A stretch of 21,366 nucleotides of DNA from assembly GCA_016927095.1 (NCBI GenBank), contig JAFGNI010000713.1, forward strand, positions 1-21,366. Reading direction: 5' to 3'. Within the stretch, counting starts at the first letter, position 1, and every line of letters begins with the position of its first letter. Position numbers and translations under genes: made by a program. The notes below the pieces were generated by a model. It worked only from the letters and a program-made list of their open reading frames with translations. It was not told the origin of the DNA and did no database searches. Positions 14,960 through 21,366 of this stretch are shown one piece after another. Source of the stretch: Anaerolineae bacterium. Its GTDB lineage: Bacteria; Chloroflexota; Anaerolineae; B4-G1; SLSP01.

Positions 14960-15543
14960 GCCAGTTCAAACTCGTTGTTGGGCTCGGAAACCCCGGGCCC
15001 CGCTATGCTGCCAACCGTCACAATGTCGGTTTTCAGATTGTCGAGGGACTGGCAGGAGCACACGGCCTCACGTTCTCCAAGAGTGAACACAAGGCCGAGA
15101 CGGCGCATGGACGCATTGAGGGCCAACGTGTCATCTTGGCCAAGCCACAGACATGGATGAATGACAGCGGTCAGTCTGTGGCACCGCTAGCGCGCTTCTA
15201 CAAGATCGATCCCCAGGATATCCTTGTCGTCTACGATGATCTGGACATCTCCCTTGACACGGTGCGCTTCCGGGACTCCGGTAGTAGCGGCGGTCACCGT
15301 GGCGTGCAGTCGATCATCGACCAGCTGGGCACAGACGCTTTCCCCCGTCTGCGGATCGGCATCGGGCGTCCACCGGGTCGCATGGATCCTGCAGCCTATG
15401 TCCTTCAAGACTTCTCTGCGGAGGAAGCGCCCCTGCTTTGGGAGGTGCAGCGCACGGCCAGAAGTCTGATTGAGGACTGGGTCCTCAACGAGCCCGATTT
15501 GCAGCGCCAAGGTATGACGTGGCGCGTTGAGCCGGCAAGTTAA
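14956..15543 (+). CDS. pth: Peptidyl-tRNA hydrolase
   Basis: The 195-residue enzyme releases peptides from prematurely dissociated peptidyl-tRNAs so that the tRNA can be reused. Family motifs are clear: VVGLGNPGPRYAANRHNVGF (7-26) with Asn11 and catalytic His22, KPQTWMNDSG (63-72) with Asn69, YDDLDI (93-98) with Asp94, and SGGHRGVQSI (111-120). In that last motif an arginine stands where E. coli Pth has Asn114. The start is GTG at 14956, overlapping the upstream TGA as GTGA, so translation is probably coupled. The mfd gene starts 9 nt after its stop. The pth-mfd pairing is also found in Bacillus (spoVC-mfd), which supports both calls. Confidence 0.96.
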   Translation: MSQFKLVVGLGNPGPRYAANRHNVGFQIVEGLAGAHGLTFSKSEHKAETAHGRIEGQRVILAKPQTWMNDSGQSVAPLARFYKIDPQDILVVYDDLDISLDTVRFRDSGSSGGHRGVQSIIDQLGTDAFPRLRIGIGRPPGRMDPAAYVLQDFSAEEAPLLWEVQRTARSLIEDWVLNEPDLQRQGMTWRVEPAS

Positions 15544-15552
15544 CGAGGGCCA

Positions 15553-18500
15553 ATGCCCACTTCGCTGCGCGGCCTGCTGACGTGGATACAGGAGCATCCA
15601 GCCTACCGTGATGTCTTGGGGTGGCTCACGCCAGAGCCCGGCCAGGAAGGCAGCACCGAGCGTTCGGCACCAGCCGACGTATCTCCAGGAGCCACGCCAC
15701 AACTGAGGACTAGACAGGCGCAGTCAGCCGGTGCCGCGCCCACCATCAAGGGCATCCCCGCGGTTGGACTGCTTCCGCACGCGCGCCCGGCCGTCATCGC
15801 GGCCCTGCTCAGCGAGACCCCAACACCCGTCGTCGTCATCGTCCCCACGATCGAAGAGAGCCGTCGACTGACCGTCGCACTACAAACGTGGATGGCTGAC
15901 CCGGCACGCCTGATGCAGTTCCCGGAGCCGCCGGGCTTGCTCTACGAGCGCGTGCCCTGGCCGCCGGAGGTCATCGACGACCGGCTCAATGTCATATCCC
16001 GGCTCGTCACAGCCCAGGCGGACGACACGGAGCGCGCGAAACCCGTCATCGTAACATCCGCAAGGGCCCTGATGCGTCGCACGTTGCCCTATCGGCAGTT
16101 CCGGAAGGCGATCCGCCACATTCGTGCCGGCGCGCGGGAACCCCTGACGGAATTGACCCGGCACGCCACGGGCATCGGCTATGAGCCCGTCAGCGTCGTC
16201 CAGACGCCGGGCGAGTTGAGTCGGCGGGGCGGCTTGCTGGACATCTACCCGCCCCAGGCTGAGCGCCCCTACCGTCTGGAGTTCTTCGGCGATGAGATCG
16301 ATACGATCCGGACTTTCGATCCGGAGACCCAGCGTTCCGTCGGGCGCGTCGAGGAGTTCTGGTTGCCACCGGTGCGCGAGGGCCTTCCCCGCGACAGCGA
16401 GCGAGCTCTGGAAGCAGTCCAGCGGCTGCTGGCGACCGAGGCGCCCAAGGAGCTGCGGAGCGTCCTGGAGGCCGACGCGGAGGCACTGTCGGCGCAGGCC
16501 CCCTTCCCCAACCTTGAGTTCTATCTCCCCTACCTATACCAGGAGGTGGGCACACTTCTCCACTACCTACCGCGTGAGGCCCTGGTCGTGCTCGTGGACA
16601 GCGACCAGCTCGCCGTCCGTTGGGAAGAGCTGGAGCGGGAGGCAATCGAGCAGCGCGCATCAGCCCGGACGGAACAGATCCTACTGGAGGATGCGCCGGT
16701 GCCATATGTGACGTGGCGCCAGATCAAGGAAGTGCTGGGACGCATCCGAGCCCTGGCCGTGTCCAACAGCGAGGAGGGCCCGCTGGTCGAGGCCTTCAGA
16801 CCCGAGCCCCACTTTGCGGGACGATTGCCCGAGGCGCTGGGACGGATCCGCCAGTGGGTAAACCTAGGAGATCAGGTCGTCATCGTCAGCCGGCAGGCGG
16901 CGCGGATGGCCGAGCTCTGGCAAACCTTCACGCCGCCACCGGTGCACCAGGGACTTGAAACACCGCCAACCTCGCTCCTCACCTTCGTGCAGGGCGTGAT
17001 CAGCGGGGGCTGGCAATGGCACGGCGAGGAGGGGATTCGCCACTTGCTGACCGATGAGGAGCTCTTCGGCTGGCAGCTACCAGAACCCCGGCGTCAGAGC
17101 CGCAGGAGAACCGTCGCGCCGGAACAGGGCTTTGCCGACCTACAACCGGGCGATCCGGTCGTCCACGAGGACTACGGCATCGGCATCTTCCGCGGCTTAG
17201 TCGCGCGCAGCGTCGATCAGATAGAGCGCGAATACCTACTCCTGGAGTTTGCCGGTCCAAACAGCGGGCCGGCGACCGATGAGGAAGGGCAGCCGGTCGA
17301 GCTCCGGCGCGACAAGTTGTTCGTTCCCATCCACCAGGCCGACCGGCTCAGCCGCTATATTGGGGCTGACGGGTTTGGCCCCCACCTGAGTCGCCTGGGC
17401 GGTGGCGCCTGGGAACAGATCAAGGCGCGCGTCGCCAAGGCAGCCGATGATCTGGCGCGGGAGTTGCTGGATCTCTACGCATCTCGACAAATCGTCACGG
17501 GCCACGCCTTCGAGGCGGACACACAATGGCAGCAGGAGCTTGAGGCCGCGTTTCCCTACGCGGAGACGCAGGATCAGGTAGAGGCGATTCAGGCAGTCAA
17601 AGCAGATATGGAGCGACCTCGCCCGATGGACCGGCTGATCTGCGGCGATGCGGGGTATGGCAAGACGGAGGTGGCGCTGCGCGCTGCCTTCAAGGCGGTC
17701 ATGGACAATAAGCAGGTCGCAATGCTCGTGCCCACCACGGTGCTCGCCCAACAGCATTTTCACACCTTCCAGGAGCGGCTCTCCTCATTCCCGGTCGAAG
17801 TGGAGCTGCTCTCGCGCTTCCGCACCGAGCGCGAGCAACATGAGGTTCTGGTCGGCCTGAGAGAGGGCACGACGGATATCGTCATCGGGACCCACCGTCT
17901 GCTGCAGCGGGACGTGCAGTTCCGTGACCTGGGCCTGGTCGTGATCGATGAGGAGCAGCGTTTCGGTGTGGCGCACAAGGAGCGGCTCAAGCAGATGCGC
18001 ACCGAGGTCGATGTGCTCACCTTGACGGCAACCCCCATCCCGCGCACGCTCTACATGGCACTGGCGGGCGTAAGGGATATCAACATCATCGAGACGCCGC
18101 CGCAGGAGCGCCTACCTATTGCCACCTATGTCGGACCCTACGACCGGGATGTCGCCCGTCGCGCAATGCTGCGCGAGCTCAAACGCGGCGGGCAGGTCTT
18201 CTATGTACATAACCGCGTGGAGTCCATCCCTACCGTCGCCGCGCGGCTGCAGAGCCTGATTCCCGAAGCCAACCTGGGCATCGCGCACGGACAGATGCGG
18301 GAGCGCGAGCTGAGTGAGGTGATGGAAGCCTTCACCGCCGGTGAGATCGACGTTCTGCTCGCCACGACCATCATCGAGAGCGGGTTGGACTTCCCCAACG
18401 CCAACACGCTCATTGTCGAACGCGCCGATTGGTTTGGCCTGGCGCAGCTCTACCAACTGCGAGGACGCATCGGACGCGGGACCCGCCGCGGTTACGCCTA

Positions 18501-19245
18501 CTTCTTCCACCGTCGCAGAATGACCGGAGAGGCACGCGAGCGGCTGCTGGCGCTCCGCGAGAGCATGACCCAAGGCGGCGGCTTCACCGTAGCGCTGCGC
18601 GACTTGGAGATTCGCGGCGCCGGTGATCTCCTGGGACGGGACCAGCACGGTCACGTGGCAGCTGTAGGATTCACGCTCTATACACGGCTGCTGAACCGCG
18701 CTGTGAACCGGCTTCGGGCGCAACAGGCGGGGGAGCCACTGCCGCCCGAGCCGCTGGGGTCCATAACCATCGAACTCCCGCTGGCCGTTGGGCTGCCCAC
18801 GACCTATGTGCCTGATGACGCCTTGCGCCTACAGCTCTATCGCCGGCTGGCCGAGATGACGACCGAAGAGGACGTTGCCCAGCTGCGGGCCGAACTGCAG
18901 GACCGTTTTGGCCCGTTGCCGATAATGGCGCAGAATATGATCTACCAGCTGCGCCTGAAGCTGTTGGCGCGGGAGGCCAGAATTCCGGCCATCGCCGTGG
19001 AGAGCGGTCAGATCGTGCTGAAGCCGCCGTGGCTCAAGGACATGGACCCAGGCGAGATCGCCCGGCTGCGACGCGAGCTTCAAGAGCAGGCCCGGGTAGG
19101 CCGTCGTGAGATCTGGCTACCTCTGTCTTGGGACGAAAGCCGCTGGCAGGGAAATCTAGAGCACGTGCTCACCCAGCTGGCGAGCTGGTGGGAAGAAGAG
19201 ACACCGGCGCTCGTCGACGCCTCGGTAGAGACCCCGATGGACTAG
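15553..19245 (+). CDS. mfd: Transcription-repair coupling factor
   Basis: The 1230-residue protein is Mfd, an ATP-dependent DNA translocase that pushes RNA polymerase stalled at lesions off the template and recruits UvrA for nucleotide excision repair. The N-terminal UvrB-homology module includes [20 protein letters not shown] and EFFGDEID (about 224-252). The RNA-polymerase-interaction (CarD-like) domain begins around 528 with [19 protein letters not shown]. The RecG-like translocase has Walker [10 protein letters not shown] (698-706, where most Mfd proteins have GDVGYGKT), DEEQRFGV (799-806) and the [13 protein letters not shown] segment. The C-terminal TRCF domain runs from about 1080 to 1190. 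It is slightly longer than E. coli Mfd (1148). It lies 9 nt after pth and converges on the pilin gene with a 10-bp gap. Confidence 0.98.
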   Translation: MPTSLRGLLTWIQEHPAYRDVLGWLTPEPGQEGSTERSAPADVSPGATPQLRTRQAQSAGAAPTIKGIPAVGLLPHARPAVIAALLSETPTPVVVIVPTIEESRRLTVALQTWMADPARLMQFPEPPGLLYERVPWPPEVIDDRLNVISRLVTAQADDTERAKPVIVTSARALMRRTLPYRQFRKAIRHIRAGAREPLTELTRHATGIGYEPVSVVQTPGELSRRGGLLDIYPPQAERPYRLEFFGDEIDTIRTFDPETQRSVGRVEEFWLPPVREGLPRDSERALEAVQRLLATEAPKELRSVLEADAEALSAQAPFPNLEFYLPYLYQEVGTLLHYLPREALVVLVDSDQLAVRWEELEREAIEQRASARTEQILLEDAPVPYVTWRQIKEVLGRIRALAVSNSEEGPLVEAFRPEPHFAGRLPEALGRIRQWVNLGDQVVIVSRQAARMAELWQTFTPPPVHQGLETPPTSLLTFVQGVISGGWQWHGEEGIRHLLTDEELFGWQLPEPRRQSRRRTVAPEQGFADLQPGDPVVHEDYGIGIFRGLVARSVDQIEREYLLLEFAGPNSGPATDEEGQPVELRRDKLFVPIHQADRLSRYIGADGFGPHLSRLGGGAWEQIKARVAKAADDLARELLDLYASRQIVTGHAFEADTQWQQELEAAFPYAETQDQVEAIQAVKADMERPRPMDRLICGDAGYGKTEVALRAAFKAVMDNKQVAMLVPTTVLAQQHFHTFQERLSSFPVEVELLSRFRTEREQHEVLVGLREGTTDIVIGTHRLLQRDVQFRDLGLVVIDEEQRFGVAHKERLKQMRTEVDVLTLTATPIPRTLYMALAGVRDINIIETPPQERLPIATYVGPYDRDVARRAMLRELKRGGQVFYVHNRVESIPTVAARLQSLIPEANLGIAHGQMRERELSEVMEAFTAGEIDVLLATTIIESGLDFPNANTLIVERADWFGLAQLYQLRGRIGRGTRRGYAYFFHRRRMTGEARERLLALRESMTQGGGFTVALRDLEIRGAGDLLGRDQHGHVAAVGFTLYTRLLNRAVNRLRAQQAGEPLPPEPLGSITIELPLAVGLPTTYVPDDALRLQLYRRLAEMTTEEDVAQLRAELQDRFGPLPIMAQNMIYQLRLKLLAREARIPAIAVESGQIVLKPPWLKDMDPGEIARLRRELQEQARVGRREIWLPLSWDESRWQGNLEHVLTQLASWWEEETPALVDASVETPMD

Positions 19246-19255
19246 CCCAAAGGGC

Positions 19256-19411
19256 TCAGGAACCCGGCCACTCCGACACAACCTGGCTGTACAGGCTGCT
19301 GACCTGATCGCCAAAGATCGCCACTATCGCAATCAACACGATGGCGATCAACATAATGATGATGGCGTACTCAGCCAGTCCCTGACCTCTCTGCTGCGGC
19401 GTATAGATCAT
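19256..19411 (-). CDS. Flp/Fap-type (Tad) pilin precursor
   Basis: The 51-residue protein is a type IVb (Flp) pilin precursor. A short basic leader ends in QQRGQG, the prepilin peptidase site; the mature part starts LAEYAI with the conserved glutamate at mature position 3 of the visible motif and runs into a continuous hydrophobic helix (about 15-33). A short polar tail completes it. Flp pilins are assembled by Tad machinery into adhesive pili. The ATG at 19411 is preferred (GGGAG about 11 nt upstream) over an in-frame ATG at 19450 without a ribosome binding site. No tad genes (ATPase, TadB/C, prepilin peptidase) lie in the window, so it is an orphan here. Its 3' end faces mfd with a 10-bp gap holding a small AGCCC/GGGCT stem. 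Confidence 0.88.
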   Translation of the reverse strand: MIYTPQQRGQGLAEYAIIIMLIAIVLIAIVAIFGDQVSSLYSQVVSEWPGS

Positions 19412-19445
19412 TGCGGTCTCTGCTCCCTGGTGTGGACTCTCTATT

Positions 19446-19475
19446 ACCATACCGCAACAATGGGCCCTTCGTCAA
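19446..19475 (-). promoter_or_regulatory. Putative promoter of the Flp pilin gene
   Basis: On the minus strand TTGACG (19470-19475) is followed after 18 bp by TATGGT (19446-19451), about 35 bp before the pilin start codon. The -35 matches the consensus in 5 of 6 positions; the -10 is weaker. The rest of the gap up to the GDPD gene (19476-19621) shows no gene or clear structure. Confidence 0.4.
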
Positions 19476-19621
19476 TAGGAGAATGGTCCCGTACATGCGA
19501 CAGAAAGGCCCGAGGGCGGGGAGTGCGCCGTCTAGGGCCCGTCTCGATCACGACCCTCGAGGCCTCTACCGCTTCCGCCAAACACGCACCGGCGCCAAGT
19601 CTATCCGACGCCGTGGGAACG

Positions 19622-20488
19622 CTAGAGATAGGTCTTGCGGACGAGACCCGGGTTGTCCGCCGAGATCGTGTCCAACCCCATCGTTATCGCGGCCGGGTAG
19701 TCCCAGAGCAGGCCGCCGCAACTCACCGGGATGTTCAGCGCGTGGGCAGCATTGACCAGCGTCGGCGTCACAACCTGCACATTGGGCCCGACAATATCGC
19801 AACCCCAGCTCAGGGCATAGGTCAAAGGCCGCGTCAGCACCTTGCGCACCACGCGCAAGCGTGTGAGCTCCGCAAACCGGCGCGCCAGCCGGGAGACGAC
19901 GCTGAGGGTGCGATCCCAAGGCGTAATCGGACCGGCCTGAATGTAAGGCGCCAGTGCCTTGACCTGCACCAGAGCACGGGGCTGATAGGAGATCATGGCC
20001 ACGTGATCGTCCATCCCAAGATCGGTGACCAGCTCTAACACAACGGGCACCAGCGCAGCGCCAAAGGCGCCATAGGGATGGAACTTCAGCTCCAGCAGCA
20101 ACCCGACGCGACCCTTTGCCCACCGGAGCACCTCCGCCAGTGTGGGCACACGTTCCCCGGCAAACTGCGGATCGAACCAAGCGCCAGCATCCAGCTGTTT
20201 GATCTCCGCCAAGGTCATCTCATGGATCAGACCGGTCGCATCTGTGGTGCGGTCGACCAATGCATCGTGAAACACAACGGGGTGTCCATCAGCGGAAAGG
20301 CGCACGTCCAGCTCGATGAGATCCGCGCCGTCCTGCCACGCACGTTCAAACGAGACCATCGTGTTCTCCGGCGCGATCGCGAGGGCCCCTCGATGCCCCA
20401 CAAGCTTGGGCAGAGCACCAGGCTTACGACAGAGGTTGAGTCCGCGATCACGCCAACATCCGGCCTCCGCCGTCACCCCCACGGTCAT
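19622..20488 (-). CDS. Glycerophosphodiester phosphodiesterase
   Basis: This 288-residue GDPD-family TIM-barrel enzyme hydrolyses glycerophosphodiesters to glycerol 3-phosphate and an alcohol. Catalytic and metal-site motifs are GHRGALAIAPENT (31-43; His32, Arg33, Glu41), ELDVRLSADGHPVVFHD (59-75; Glu59, Asp61, His74) and LLLELK (130-135; Glu133, Lys135). The C-terminal GLDTISADNP (271-280) matches the closing GVDGIITDxP motif, though the usual WTVN segment before it is replaced by SCGGLLW. No signal peptide is visible, so it is probably cytoplasmic. The start ATG overlaps the mtnA stop (ATGA), indicating coupled translation. GDPD is not part of the methionine salvage pathway, so the coupling is probably organisational. 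Confidence 0.94.
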   Translation of the reverse strand: MTVGVTAEAGCWRDRGLNLCRKPGALPKLVGHRGALAIAPENTMVSFERAWQDGADLIELDVRLSADGHPVVFHDALVDRTTDATGLIHEMTLAEIKQLDAGAWFDPQFAGERVPTLAEVLRWAKGRVGLLLELKFHPYGAFGAALVPVVLELVTDLGMDDHVAMISYQPRALVQVKALAPYIQAGPITPWDRTLSVVSRLARRFAELTRLRVVRKVLTRPLTYALSWGCDIVGPNVQVVTPTLVNAAHALNIPVSCGGLLWDYPAAITMGLDTISADNPGLVRKTYL

Positions 20489-21366
20489 CGGACATCGTCC
20501 CGCTGCATAAGCCTCGCCAAGGTCTCCTTAAAGGGGGGCTCGACGACACCGCGCTCCGTGATAATCGCCGTGATGTAGGCGGCGGGGGTGATGTCGAAGG
20601 CGGGGTTGGCGACACGGGTGCCCGAGGGTGTGATGCGGCACTCCAATACCTGAGCCACCTCCTCGGCCGGGCGGGACTCGATCTCGATATCGTCTCCAGA
20701 AGGCAGCGCCATATCGATGGAGCTTGTTGGGCCGGCGACATAGAAGGGAACACCATGGGCGTGCGCTGCAAGCGCCAACTGGTAGGTGCCAATCTTATTG
20801 GCGGTGTCACCGTTTGCAGCGACGCGGTCGCAGCCTACAACACAAAGGTCGATGCCCACCGTGCGCATAATGTGCGCAGCCGCACCATCCACGATGACGG
20901 TATGTGGTACACCCCACTGCTGGAGTTCCCACGCCGTCAGGCGAGCGCCCTGCAGGCGCGGCCGCGTCTCGTCCACGAAGGCGTGAACGTTCTTGCCCGC
21001 CTCGTGAGCGGCGGTGATGACGCGTAGTGCTGTGCCGTAGGCCCCCGTCGCTAACGGACCGGTGTTGCAATGATGGATGATCTTGGCGCCCTCAGGCACG
21101 AGCGGGAGTGCGTTGACGCCGATCTGGTAGTTGGACTGCCGCTCCAGTTCCGCAATCGCGTGGGCCTCTGCCAGCACAGCGTCGGACAGCGTCGCCACAT
21201 CGTCGAACTCACGGGCTGCAAGGCGATTCAGAATACGATCGATAGCCCAGGAGAGGTTGACCGCCGTGGGGCGCGCCCGGCGTAGGACATCGCCGGCCGC
21301 CACAAGATCGCCGCGTAGTTCGGAGATCGTGCTCGCCCCGCTTTCGCGCGCCGCGAGCGCCATGCC
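20485..21366 (-). CDS. mtnA: S-methyl-5-thioribose-1-phosphate isomerase, 3' part (5' end outside window)
   Basis: MtnA converts 5-methylthioribose 1-phosphate to 5-methylthioribulose 1-phosphate in the methionine salvage pathway. The visible 293 or so residues contain HHCNTGPLATGAYGTALRV (with the catalytic cysteine), DETRPRLQGARLTAWEL, GCDRVAANGDTANKIGTYQL (with the catalytic aspartate) and the C-terminal TRVANPAFDITPAAYITAII. These separate MtnA from the related eIF2B alpha subunits. Full-length MtnA is about 340-365 residues and begins with a conserved segment including RGAPAIG, which is absent here. The frame stays open to the right edge, so roughly 50-70 N-terminal residues lie outside. 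The ATG at 21361-21363 is internal, not the true start. Confidence 0.95.
   Translation of the reverse strand, partial: GMALAARESGASTISELRGDLVAAGDVLRRARPTAVNLSWAIDRILNRLAAREFDDVATLSDAVLAEAHAIAELERQSNYQIGVNALPLVPEGAKIIHHCNTGPLATGAYGTALRVITAAHEAGKNVHAFVDETRPRLQGARLTAWELQQWGVPHTVIVDGAAAHIMRTVGIDLCVVGCDRVAANGDTANKIGTYQLALAAHAHGVPFYVAGPTSSIDMALPSGDDIEIESRPAEEVAQVLECRITPSGTRVANPAFDITPAAYITAIITERGVVEPPFKETLARLMQRDDVR

Noticed and set aside
18112..18723. Minus-strand open frame of 203 codons opposite mfd
   Set aside because: Antisense shadow of the conserved Mfd translocase region; no independent evidence for a gene.
19244..19256. AGCCC/GGGCT stem between mfd and the pilin gene as a bidirectional terminator
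   Set aside because: Five base pairs with a 3-nt loop and no T-tract on either side; it could be chance in GC-rich sequence.

Overview
The window is about 21.4 kb of GC-rich bacterial chromosome. The mix of genes suggests Chloroflexota (an Anaerolineae, Caldilineae or Thermomicrobia type): a very large eukaryotic-like Ser/Thr kinase with SH3b and Ig-like modules, a tiny Flp/Tad-type pilin, the order of the contractile-tail genes, and extended -10 promoters. This placement is inference from gene content; no rRNA or other marker is present.

Region 1 (3-3923, + strand) is the distal end of a contractile injection system (CIS) or phage-tail-like operon: a PAAR-like spike tip, a gp25-like baseplate wedge, a TIGR02243-type baseplate J protein, and a tail protein I-like subunit that carries an N-terminal FHA domain. 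Sheath, tube, spike and ATPase genes would lie left of the window. Two adjacent degenerate arrays (nine 7-mers, nine 8-mers) separate the gp25 and J genes. Region 2 (3992-8077, + strand) is one 1361-residue membrane Ser/Thr kinase with its own promoter. It has a cytoplasmic kinase domain, an FHA domain, Ig-like pairs, one membrane segment and a large putatively extracellular sensor. A transmembrane kinase next to a CIS whose baseplate protein carries a phosphothreonine-binding FHA domain suggests a phospho-regulated injection system. This is the main candidate novelty.

Region 3 (8078-10627, + strand) holds an ABC-F ATPase behind a roughly 260-nt leader. The leader contains an extended -10 promoter, a 25-codon leader ORF, and mutually exclusive hairpins ending in an intrinsic terminator, which is the layout of ribosome-mediated attenuation. 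A mazEF toxin-antitoxin pair follows, with its own extended -10 promoter.

Region 4 (10669-13915, - strand) is central metabolism: glucose-6-phosphate dehydrogenase followed closely by class II fumarase. A small PspC-domain membrane protein lies upstream of them.

Region 5 (14042-19245, + strand) is an apparent operon with a visible -35/-10: a membrane-anchored Ig-like protein, peptidyl-tRNA hydrolase (GTGA overlap) and the transcription-repair coupling factor Mfd. A palindromic octamer array sits just upstream of the promoter.

Region 6 (19256-21366, - strand) has an orphan Flp pilin, a glycerophosphodiester phosphodiesterase and the 3' part of mtnA. The last two overlap by ATGA; mtnA runs off the right edge. 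No tRNA, rRNA, CRISPR array, insertion sequence or prophage integrase was seen.
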